From NCBI GenBank assembly GCA_964498075.1, contig CAZCGA010000049.1, forward strand, positions 1 through 39,962: 39,962 bases of DNA. The letters are read 5' to 3'. The position numbers were made by a program, and so were the translations under genes. Under the pieces are notes generated by a model. The model did not search any database, was not told the DNA's origin, and worked only from the letters and a program-made list of their open reading frames with translations. Below are positions 8,226 through 15,617 of this stretch, one piece after another; the stretch's first letter is position 1, and every line of letters starts with the position of its first letter. Origin of the DNA: CAZCGA01 sp964498075. Lineage in GTDB: Bacteria > Desulfobacterota > Binatia > HRBIN30.

Positions 8226-8915
8226 ATGAGAAAGCTGTTGACCACCGGGGGGATCATCTTAGCGGCCACTCTGATGGCGCGCGGAGCGGGCGCCCAGGTT
8301 TTTACGGACGACCTGCCAAAGTTGGCGCGATCGTATTCCGTATGGATGGCACGCGCCTTCGATCAGTGCAGCCCTGCAACGATCAGCGTGACGACGCCGA
8401 TGGTGCCGACGGGGGGGTGCGTTCCGAGTCACATCCTCACTTCGGACATGAACCTCTGCAGGTATGCGAAGCTCACCGTGGGTAGCAATCCAGCCCGCGT
8501 CCGGCTGCTCGCGGTCGGCTGCAAGTGCGGCTCCCGAATTGCCGTCCGGCTTACGCTGCGGGTTACCAAGGGCGGCTTGAACGTCAAGCACCCGCCGGGA
8601 ACCAACAAAGCGGCGACCTTCGAAGACTTGACGATCATCTGTGGGCCGCTACCGGGGCCTGCCAACGGAGTTGCCAACGATAGCCCGAACGGCTACTTCA
8701 CGGCCATCTCGTCGCATTGCAACAACGCGTACCCCTGCCCCAGTGCGAGCTGTGGCAACGTCGCCAGCGGCATCTCTCTGGCCGACTGCTTGGGCACCAG
8801 CCTGAAGGGTCTGGCCGGAGGAGGCCCTGCGAACATCGAGATCCGCGACGCCGCGCTGCTTGACCGGGACAACGGCGACCTACCGTTCATGACCCCAGGC
8901 ATCCTGCGCAACTAG
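8226..8915 (+). CDS. secreted protein of unrecognised family, paralogue 1
   Basis: I do not recognise this family. The 229-residue product has a clear signal peptide with likely cleavage AGA|Q after residue 23. The mature part shares fixed motifs with the products at 14361 and 15009: LAR-x(3)-WM-x-RA-x-D-x-C near the N-terminus, SVT-x-P-x(2)-PTGGC, LTLR-x-T, KHPPGTN and a C-terminal PGILR. This copy alone has a Cys-rich insert (about residues 157-180) and extra cysteines in VGCKCG, so disulfides and an extracytoplasmic location are likely. The start is set by AAAGGAGG just upstream of ATG 8226. It has its own promoter and a terminator-like hairpin, so it is probably monocistronic. Confidence 0.85.
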   Translation: MRKLLTTGGIILAATLMARGAGAQVFTDDLPKLARSYSVWMARAFDQCSPATISVTTPMVPTGGCVPSHILTSDMNLCRYAKLTVGSNPARVRLLAVGCKCGSRIAVRLTLRVTKGGLNVKHPPGTNKAATFEDLTIICGPLPGPANGVANDSPNGYFTAISSHCNNAYPCPSASCGNVASGISLADCLGTSLKGLAGGGPANIEIRDAALLDRDNGDLPFMTPGILRN

Positions 8916-8962
8916 TACGGCGACGCCGCGGCAGTCTTCATAGACTCCTATCAACTCCACGG

Positions 8963-8989
8963 CAGGGGCGGGTTTCATACCCGCCCCTG
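8963..8989 (+). terminator. terminator-like hairpin after secreted paralogue 1
   Basis: A perfect 11-bp inverted repeat, CAGGGGCGGGT / ACCCGCCCCTG, with a 5-base loop, 47 bases after the stop codon. The downstream T-run is weak (TGGTCATTCTT), so termination may be inefficient or Rho-assisted. Confidence 0.6.
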
Positions 8990-9099
8990 TGGTCATTCTT
9001 CATCAACTCCAATCACCGCAGACGGCTCGCCAAGCGAGCCGATTTCACGTTACGGTTTCCGTCACGGCACTCTCAGATTACTATTGTGCGCATGACCAG

Positions 9100-10839
9100 A
9101 TGTTCGTCATCCCGATCGAGCATCTGTCACCTGCCGGGGTCAGTGACACCTTTCGTCAGCTCCTCCGGGATCGAGTGAGTCTGGGCGATCGGTGGTTGGA
9201 TCTGTTCAACGAGAGCTTCGCGACGTACTGGCAGCGCGTTGCCGAGTTGGCTGCGCGCGCGCCGCAGTACTGGTTTCCGCCGCGGCTGCAGCACGTGTGC
9301 GTGGTGACCGACCCGGCACGGGTGCGCCCGTATTTCCAACCGTTCAATAAGACCTCCTGGTTGCTCTACGCGACCGACTTCGACCCGGAGACGTCGAACT
9401 GCGAGTTCGCGACCTTCCAGTTTGTGCAGGCCGAGCGCATGGGGCTGCTTCAAGAGGTGACGCAAACGGTGGTGCGCAACCTCAGCTACTGGCTGCTGCG
9501 CAGCGACCAGGAGGTCGAGCGATTCAGCGCCGCCTGCCGGCAGGCACGCCGTCCCGACGCGGCTGCTTTTCGCGCCTTGGCCGAGGCTCTTCCGTGGGTG
9601 CGCCGTCTGCATCATGACTCGTTGAAGAAGCCGATCCTGGTGGCGGTCGAGCCGTGCGTCAAGGTCCCGCACACGGGTCTGCTCGCAACGAGGTCGCTGC
9701 AGTCCAACCTCGATCATCTGGCGCGGCGTTGGGGCGAGGTGGCACAGGGCGTGGTGACCGAATTTCACGCGCTGCACGCGCGGCGCGGGCGCGACCGCGC
9801 CGGCGACCTCTGCGCGTGGTTGCGCGAGCAGCAGCCGCGACTGCTCATCACCGGGCCTGAAGGGCGCATCCTCTGGGACCCGGAGGCGGCGGGGCGCATC
9901 AGGCCCGTGCGTGCGGCATTGGGAGGGATCGGCGAGGCGACGGCCGCCAGTATCCGCGCCGACCTGGAGATCATCGACGCGCACACCCGCCGCTTCCTGG
10001 CGTCGTTGCGCCGCCCAGACGATCTGCCCGCACCGCATCCCGACACGGCACAGAACGGCTTGAGCTATCTGCACGTCACCCGCAAGCTGATCGCGTACAA
10101 CCTGCGTGAGCCGGGCATGGAGCGCGTGCGTGCGCCGGCGCCGCCGTACGAGCGCTTCATGCTCGGTGCACGCACGATCCACGAGTGGGGGCACTTGGCC
10201 GCGGATGCCGGTTGGGTTCCGCTGGTTGCGGCGCACGCGGCGCAGCACCAGCACCTCTGCACGCAGCTCGCGCAGCTGTTCGACGAGATCCATGGAGGTG
10301 CCCCGGGGTCGATTCGCACCTACACCGCGGACGAGATGGCTGGCTTGGGTGCGGAAGCGGGGAGCCCCGGCCGAGGGCTGGCGAGCATCACGCTGCGCCG
10401 GCTTCCCGACTACCAAGCGAACCTGCTGGCGCGCCACTATCTGTCACTGGCGGAGCGTGAGACGTACATCCGCAATAACGTTTACAATCTGTCTATCGAG
10501 TCCCGGCCTGCAGCGGTGTTCCAGCGGTTGGCGCGCTACGCGTACGAGTATCAGTACCTGCGCTTCAGCCTGATCGGCGATCCGCTAGGCTATCTCCTGC
10601 GCAGCACCTGGTTTGGTGAGGAGTATCTGGAGCGACACATCCTGACTGAGGAACAGCTACGCCAGCTGTTGTCCGTCGTCGCCGAGCTGTGCAGCTGCTA
10701 CGCCGTGGACTGGAGCAACTTCACCGCAGAGCTCGGCGCGCGTGCGGCGACTACGGATGAGGTGCGGCCAGGTTCCGAGCCAGACCCGCGCAGCCGTGAT
10801 CAGACTAGAAAATCTGCGGGTGTCGCGTCCGACAAGTAG
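9100..10839 (+). CDS. uncharacterised protein with HEWGH (HExxH-type) motif
   Basis: I do not recognise this 579-residue protein. It has no signal peptide or obvious membrane segment and is probably cytoplasmic. It is rich in Arg, Trp and Tyr. Residues 361-365 read HEWGH inside GARTIHEWGHLAAD, which matches the HExxH zinc-binding/catalytic motif of zincin metallopeptidases. A third ligand could be one of several downstream Glu or His residues, but none can be assigned. The C-terminal 25 residues are charged and low in complexity. I chose ATG 9100 (MFVIPIEHLSP). A GTG at 8989 sits in the terminator hairpin and would add an unlikely N-terminus. The 3' end overlaps the convergent DUF1501 gene by 40 bases. 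Confidence 0.72.
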   Translation: MFVIPIEHLSPAGVSDTFRQLLRDRVSLGDRWLDLFNESFATYWQRVAELAARAPQYWFPPRLQHVCVVTDPARVRPYFQPFNKTSWLLYATDFDPETSNCEFATFQFVQAERMGLLQEVTQTVVRNLSYWLLRSDQEVERFSAACRQARRPDAAAFRALAEALPWVRRLHHDSLKKPILVAVEPCVKVPHTGLLATRSLQSNLDHLARRWGEVAQGVVTEFHALHARRGRDRAGDLCAWLREQQPRLLITGPEGRILWDPEAAGRIRPVRAALGGIGEATAASIRADLEIIDAHTRRFLASLRRPDDLPAPHPDTAQNGLSYLHVTRKLIAYNLREPGMERVRAPAPPYERFMLGARTIHEWGHLAADAGWVPLVAAHAAQHQHLCTQLAQLFDEIHGGAPGSIRTYTADEMAGLGAEAGSPGRGLASITLRRLPDYQANLLARHYLSLAERETYIRNNVYNLSIESRPAAVFQRLARYAYEYQYLRFSLIGDPLGYLLRSTWFGEEYLERHILTEEQLRQLLSVVAELCSCYAVDWSNFTAELGARAATTDEVRPGSEPDPRSRDQTRKSAGVASDK

Positions 10840-12293
10840 TCATAGCCGCCGAGAATCGTCTGCGTCGTGGAGGGGGTCAGGCCCAGCCAGCGGTTGATGA
10901 TCTCTCCGTACACGTGCCGGAAGTCGAGCTGGTAGACGGGGTTCTGGTCGTCATCGAGGTTATCGAGCTCAGGATAGCCGCCGTACATTCCGCTGGTGGG
11001 TGAGCCGTTGTAGCCCACGACGTGCGATGGTCCGGTCGACTGTCCGGCTTTCGGGCCGACGATGAAGAGCGGCGCCGCGGTGCCGTGGTCAGTCCCAGCG
11101 TGCGCGTCGTTCGTGTTTTCTTCCACCCGCCTGCCGAACTCCGAGAACGTCATGATCAAGGTGTTCTTGTACAGGTTTCCGTCGTCGACCAGATCCTGCC
11201 AGAACGCCGCGACGGCACGGTCCAGTCGGTAGAGCAGCTTGCCGTGCTCCTCTCCCGCGAAGCTCGACTGCACCTTCTGCTGGATGGACTTCGCCGACAG
11301 CGGAATGTGAACACCCTGGTCGGAATGATTGTCGAAGCCGCCGATGTTGACGCGGAAGATGCGGCAGCCGAGCGGCTGGTTTCCTGGTTGCTCGCCCTTT
11401 AGGAGTGCGAACACCGTGCGCAGGCCGCGCGCCAGGCCGAAGCCCTGACGAATGGCTGGCGGACCGGTAAGGCCGAAGCCGCCGGACCCGTTTGCGGTGC
11501 CATTGATGAGGTCATTGAGGTTCTTGGCGAAACTTTCGTTGCACGTTCCGTACGCATCGACCTTGGCAATCGTCGCCGCGCCGGAGCTGCCGACCGGCTG
11601 GACGAAATTCGGCCCGCTAGCAGCGGCAATGTCGTAGATCCCTTTGAAGGCGTCCTTGTAGTCGGATGTCTGCGGAGCGCCGAAATTGTGGCTGTACGGG
11701 AATACGAAGTCGCTGATGTCCGCACAGGCGAGCACCGAGGTGTTGCCGTAGAACAACGGAGACAATTCGTCCTGCGTATCGACGGCAGGGACCGCTAGAG
11801 ACTGACCGGCGCACATTTCATCGAGTGTGCGTCCCATCCAGCCCGTGGACGGTCCAGAGAGCGCCGGGTCGCCGCGGTACCAGATGCTCTTGGAGACATC
11901 GTGCGACAGGTTGCCATTGGCATAGTGCACGCCCAAGACGGCTGCGAGGTTCCCGGAATCGTAGAGCGACCTCAGGCGCGCCATGTGCGGATGCAGCGCG
12001 AGCTGCCCGTTGTGCAGGGGATCGTTGCCGATCTGCGTGGCTGACAGCTGATTCGTTGCGATACCGATGGTCGGCCGCGCCGTGGTGTAGGCCGTGTCGT
12101 TCGCACCGCTCAAGGGGATCACGGTGTTGATGCCGTCATTCCCGCCGTCCAGCTGGACGATAACGAGGTTGGTGCCGTTCTCGCACAGCTCCAGCGCTTG
12201 TGCCTGCCTGACACGCCACCAGATGGAGGGAAAGGACGCGGCGGCCGACAGGGACGCACCAGCTTTCAGAAATTGCCTGCGAGTGACCTTCAT
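10800..12293 (-). CDS. DUF1501 family Tat-exported protein
   Basis: The 497-residue product starts MKVTRRQFLKAGASLSAAA, a twin-arginine signal (TRRQFLK) with a hydrophobic region, so a folded protein is exported. The mature part begins LVIVQLDGGNDGINTVIP and contains MTFSEFGRRVEEN and DHGTAAPLFIVG. These are hallmarks of DUF1501, a family related to the alkaline phosphatase/sulfatase superfamily. The biochemical function is not established. It is almost always encoded next to DUF1800, as here, where the DUF1800 gene ends 29 bases upstream. The start is ATG 12293, preceded by a GGGGAAGGAGA-type ribosome-binding site. The last 40 bases overlap the end of the opposing HEWGH gene. Confidence 0.9.
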   Translation of the reverse strand: MKVTRRQFLKAGASLSAAASFPSIWWRVRQAQALELCENGTNLVIVQLDGGNDGINTVIPLSGANDTAYTTARPTIGIATNQLSATQIGNDPLHNGQLALHPHMARLRSLYDSGNLAAVLGVHYANGNLSHDVSKSIWYRGDPALSGPSTGWMGRTLDEMCAGQSLAVPAVDTQDELSPLFYGNTSVLACADISDFVFPYSHNFGAPQTSDYKDAFKGIYDIAAASGPNFVQPVGSSGAATIAKVDAYGTCNESFAKNLNDLINGTANGSGGFGLTGPPAIRQGFGLARGLRTVFALLKGEQPGNQPLGCRIFRVNIGGFDNHSDQGVHIPLSAKSIQQKVQSSFAGEEHGKLLYRLDRAVAAFWQDLVDDGNLYKNTLIMTFSEFGRRVEENTNDAHAGTDHGTAAPLFIVGPKAGQSTGPSHVVGYNGSPTSGMYGGYPELDNLDDDQNPVYQLDFRHVYGEIINRWLGLTPSTTQTILGGYDYLSDATPADFLV

Positions 12294-12322
12294 CAGATGT
12301 CTCCTTCCCCGAGCCCCAGGGG

Positions 12323-13825
12323 TCAGTGCACGTGATACTGCGGCAGCGACAGAATGAGGTTGACCAAGCCGCGTACATACACTTGGACGTAGCTGACGTC
12401 GCTGAGCTTCGCCGCGAGATCGGTGTCGTCGGGACCGAGCCAGTTCATGAGCTGCGTCTTGGTGGCGGCGTCGACGTTGAACACGCACAGCACCTTCAGG
12501 AAGCGCTCGACGACCGCCTGCCGGGTCGTGTCGCTCTGGTTGAGGAACTTGTAGATGTTGAATCCCACGTCCCACGTTCGGTTCCGTTCGCCCTCGGCTA
12601 AATTACGGGCGAAGGCGTAGCGGGACAGGAACGTCTGCGTCGTGATCCAGTGCGCGTTGCCGCGCCAGCTGAAGACGTCGGGCGGGTCGAACAGGCTCTG
12701 CCCCATACTGCTGACGACCTCGCTTCCGATGGTTGTGCGCGTCCAGCCGGTGAGCTTGGCGCGCAGCATGCGGAGAGACGCGACGACATACTCCGTTGGG
12801 TTCTTGATGGTGCGCGTGGAGCTAGCGTAGAACTCCTCGCGCAAGAGGATTGCGCGGAGCAGGCTACCGAGGTTGTACGCACTGTCTCTGAAGACGTCGG
12901 CTAGATCATCAATCAGGGTCAAATCCGCGCGCGGCGTGCTCCAATCCACTTCGGGGTCATACGCGAAGAACTTCCACATCTTGCGGGCAATGAAACGCGC
13001 CACCGTCGGACGCCCTTCGGTGTCGAGGTGATTGAAGATGCCGTCGACCAGTGAACGGTGCTCCTGATCGCCCTGGTTGGTGAGCGTGAACTCATTGAGG
13101 GCGTTCTGCAGCGGGGTTTCGCCGGCAGCTGGTGTGTACATGGTCTTGGAACCCGTGTCGTGTCGCCCCGGCTTGAACTCCACCGTGATCTTGGTCTCGT
13201 TGTGGTCTTCCGTCCAGCCGGTGAGGATGCGCGCCGCTTGCACGACATCGTTCTGCGAGTAATTGTGGTTGCCCTTGAAGTCGTAGACGCCCAGCGTAAA
13301 GAGCTCCTGCAGCTCGCGGCCGTAGTTCTCATTCGGCCTGCCGACCTTGTTCAGCTTGCCGTCGAGCCAAATCAGCATCGCGGCGTCGGTGGTCACGCGT
13401 TTGACCAGCTCGCGGAAATCGCCCGCCGCGAACTCACGAAACAGCACGTTCTGCACCGCCATGTGTTTCGAGCGGAGGACCTTCGATGAGCCGGTGGCGA
13501 AATGAGTGTGCAGAAAGAGCGTCATCTTCTCGCGCACCGGTTTCCTGGTGTCTCTCATCTTGAGGATCCAGGCGCGCTGCAAACGCGGGAAGTTGGCTTT
13601 GTCAACATTCGGCTGCAGGTTGCCCTTCCACGGGGGCCGCTTCCACGGTTTGAAATCGAGGAGCTTGTCGACTGCCTCGTCCGGGGTCATGTCGGCGAAG
13701 TAGCGGACTTGCCGGATCTCGCCGGTCGACTTGTTGTACATGCGCGCGTTGTGACCGAACCCGGCGCGGAGCAGCAGATGCGCCGCGGTTTCGTAGGTCC
13801 AGTTGGCAGGATCAATGTTTGGCAT
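12323..13825 (-). CDS. DUF1800 family protein
   Basis: A 500-residue protein with the DUF1800 signatures AAHLLLRAGFG near residue 15, HTHFATGSSKV, NYGRELQELFTLGV and ARILTGW. The family has no firmly assigned activity but is consistently paired with DUF1501 in Planctomycetes, Myxococcota and related groups. ATG 13825 is preceded by GGGGGAGGAGG at a good distance. The in-frame extension upstream to 13939 lacks this support. There is no classical signal peptide from the chosen start, unlike its partner. It is probably the first gene of a two-gene operon with the DUF1501 gene. A candidate promoter lies at 14035-14063. Confidence 0.88.
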   Translation of the reverse strand: MPNIDPANWTYETAAHLLLRAGFGHNARMYNKSTGEIRQVRYFADMTPDEAVDKLLDFKPWKRPPWKGNLQPNVDKANFPRLQRAWILKMRDTRKPVREKMTLFLHTHFATGSSKVLRSKHMAVQNVLFREFAAGDFRELVKRVTTDAAMLIWLDGKLNKVGRPNENYGRELQELFTLGVYDFKGNHNYSQNDVVQAARILTGWTEDHNETKITVEFKPGRHDTGSKTMYTPAAGETPLQNALNEFTLTNQGDQEHRSLVDGIFNHLDTEGRPTVARFIARKMWKFFAYDPEVDWSTPRADLTLIDDLADVFRDSAYNLGSLLRAILLREEFYASSTRTIKNPTEYVVASLRMLRAKLTGWTRTTIGSEVVSSMGQSLFDPPDVFSWRGNAHWITTQTFLSRYAFARNLAEGERNRTWDVGFNIYKFLNQSDTTRQAVVERFLKVLCVFNVDAATKTQLMNWLGPDDTDLAAKLSDVSYVQVYVRGLVNLILSLPQYHVH

Positions 13826-14034
13826 GCCCGAGCCTCCTCCCCCGATTGCATGGCATCCCGATCGCCTTCGTCCGCGTCGTGCCGGGCCACCCGTGTCGGT
13901 CCGTCGCCATGCTCGCCAACGCGAGCCGCGGAGCGCCAAGAACCCAGCGAATCATTAGAGTAGTGGTTCCCTCCCGTGCTCACAGCCTCAATGCGGCCGA
14001 CGTGCGTTGCTGGTGCTTCTTGCTATGTCACTGC

Positions 14035-14063
14035 ATGATCTTGGAGACGCGCGCCGTTGTCAA
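14035..14063 (-). promoter_or_regulatory. candidate promoter of the DUF1800-DUF1501 operon
   Basis: On the minus strand, TTGACA (14063-14058) is followed after 17 bases by GATCAT (14040-14035). The -35 is perfect and the -10 matches four of six consensus bases. It would leave a leader of about 200 bases before the DUF1800 gene. Confidence 0.35.
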
Positions 14064-14160
14064 CTCGAATTTGGCGCAAGCATCCAACGGCAGCGTGATC
14101 GGGTCAGTACTGCGCTTGGACGGGAGGCGAGTAGGATGACTCGATCCTGCGCACGGGTCT

Positions 14161-14176
14161 CCCCGCTTCGGCGGGG
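14161..14176. other. UUCG-loop hairpin
   Basis: A perfect 6-bp stem CCCCGC/GCGGGG closed by the extra-stable TTCG tetraloop, with no T-run on either side. It could be a Rho-assisted stop, an mRNA end or a chance structure. Confidence 0.4.
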
Positions 14177-14236
14177 CTCAGAGGGGTCCCTGTGCTAACG
14201 CACGGAAACTCGGACGGTATTTCACTCAGTTTCTTC

Positions 14237-14266
14237 TTGACAAAGTTTTACCCTTGAGCAGATAAT
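14237..14266 (+). promoter_or_regulatory. sigma-70-type promoter of secreted-protein paralogues 2 and 3
   Basis: A -35 TTGACA at 14237-14242 and a -10 GATAAT at 14261-14266, with an 18-base spacer and a T-rich upstream segment. The sequence from about 20 bases before the -35 to TTGACAAAGTT matches the promoter at 8085 closely, although the flanking DNA does not. Confidence 0.68.
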
Positions 14267-14360
14267 CCCTGCGATTCCCCTGTAGGAGCGGCATTTGCGG
14301 GCGAAACGGAGCGAACGGCAGAGAGCCGCAGAGGGCGCGTCAAGTTATTGGAGGTCATGA

Positions 14361-14963
14361 ATGAAGACCGGAAAGATTGGACTAGTAGTCGTGGTCCTGT
14401 GCGGGGTGTTTTTCGGAACCGCTGGATTCGCGCAGGTTCAATTCCCGACGATTGCACGGCGTTATTCAGCGTGGATGGTCCGGGCCATGGACGAGTGCAA
14501 CCCGGCAACGCTCAGCGTGACTTCGCCTGGTGTTCCGACGGGCGGCTGCTTCCAGACAAATGTCGTCACCGACGATGTAATTACCATGCATTTCGCCCGG
14601 CTCATTGTCACCGCGCGCAGCCGGCGCGCGGTCGTGTTCGGTCGTGGCCTACAGTTCGGCAAGCGGGTCCGCGTGCAGCTGACGTTGCGAACGACCCACA
14701 AGGGGCTGTCGGTGAAGCATCCGCCGGGGACCAACAAGACGGTAACGTTCCAAGACACCACCCTGTTGTGTCCGAACCCAACCACGAACCCCTTCGGCTT
14801 CACCGTACTGCAGAACGGCGCTCTACTCGGCATCGCCAACTTGCAGAATTGCTTGGGAACGAGCTTGAGCGGTCTGGCCACAGGCAACATCGAGATTACG
14901 GATGCGGCTCTGATCAACGTCGACAATGGCAAGGTGTTCGCGCGTCCCGGTATTTTACGATAG
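14361..14963 (+). CDS. secreted protein of unrecognised family, paralogue 2
   Basis: The 200-residue product has a signal peptide ending near GFA|Q (residue 24). Its mature sequence follows the same plan as paralogues 1 and 3: ARRYSAWMVRAMDECNP, SVTSPGVPTGGC, LTLRTTHKGLSVKHPPGTN, and a C-terminal NVDNG-x(5)-RPGILR. The mature chain has four to five cysteines and no membrane segment, so it is a periplasmic, surface or released protein of unknown function. The start is ATG 14361, with TTGGAGG upstream. Paralogue 3 begins 45 bases downstream with no terminator between, so the two probably share a transcript. Confidence 0.85.
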   Translation: MKTGKIGLVVVVLCGVFFGTAGFAQVQFPTIARRYSAWMVRAMDECNPATLSVTSPGVPTGGCFQTNVVTDDVITMHFARLIVTARSRRAVVFGRGLQFGKRVRVQLTLRTTHKGLSVKHPPGTNKTVTFQDTTLLCPNPTTNPFGFTVLQNGALLGIANLQNCLGTSLSGLATGNIEITDAALINVDNGKVFARPGILR

Positions 14964-15008
14964 CGCATTCCGCGGTGTATTGGTTGTACGGTATGGGGGG
15001 AGGCGACG

Positions 15009-15611
15009 ATGAAGAAAAGGGGGGGGCGACTGGCTCTAGCCACGGCGGCGGCCAGTCTAGTGTCGTTCATGGTGCATACGCCGAGCGCGGGCGCACAAGT
15101 GGCCTTTCCGAAGCTGGCACGTGGATTCGGGAGTTGGATGGTCCGTGCGATGGATCAGTGTAGCCCCAGCACTCTGAGCGTCACTACCCCCGGGCTACCA
15201 ACCGGCGGGTGCCCGCCGACCAACACGGTCACCGATGACACCCTCGGACTCAACTTCATGAAGCTGCGAATCGCCCAGCACGGTGGGATCAGCCTGTTCG
15301 GCACCGGGATGACGTTGGGTGATGCCTTGCGCGTTCGGATAACTCTGCGTGTCACCAAGACCGGTATGACGACTAAGCACCCACCGGGCACCAACCAGAC
15401 CGTGACATTCGTAGACCAAACGATCGATTGTCCAAAGACGCCGGATGCATTCCTCGTACGCCCGAACGGCTCAGTCGCCGGGCGCACGGACCTGGGAGCC
15501 TGCTTGGCACCGGCCAGCGGGCTCGCTGTGGGCAATCTCGAAATCCTGGACGTGAGCTTGGTGAACGTGATGAACGGCAGGATTGTCGCGGTTCCCGGGC
15601 TGCTGCGCTAG
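15009..15611 (+). CDS. secreted protein of unrecognised family, paralogue 3
   Basis: The 200-residue product has a signal peptide ending at AGA|Q (residue 29). It keeps the family motifs: ARGFGSWMVRAMDQCSP, SVTTPGLPTGGC, ITLRVTKTG, KHPPGTNQTVTF and a C-terminal VPGLLR. It is closer to paralogue 2 than to paralogue 1 and lacks paralogue 1's Cys-rich insert. GGGGGGAGG precedes ATG 15009. It ends 6 bases before the end of the opposing glycosyltransferase gene. No function can be assigned. Confidence 0.85.
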   Translation: MKKRGGRLALATAAASLVSFMVHTPSAGAQVAFPKLARGFGSWMVRAMDQCSPSTLSVTTPGLPTGGCPPTNTVTDDTLGLNFMKLRIAQHGGISLFGTGMTLGDALRVRITLRVTKTGMTTKHPPGTNQTVTFVDQTIDCPKTPDAFLVRPNGSVAGRTDLGACLAPASGLAVGNLEILDVSLVNVMNGRIVAVPGLLR

Positions 15612-15617
15612 ACGAGT

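Larger units (their letters stand above)
13826..14236. other. intergenic region between the DUF1800 gene and secreted paralogue 2
   Basis: No convincing gene is present on either strand; the open frames here have no family resemblance or ribosome-binding site. The region holds a candidate leftward promoter (14035-14063) and a short UUCG hairpin (14161-14176). Confidence 0.6.
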
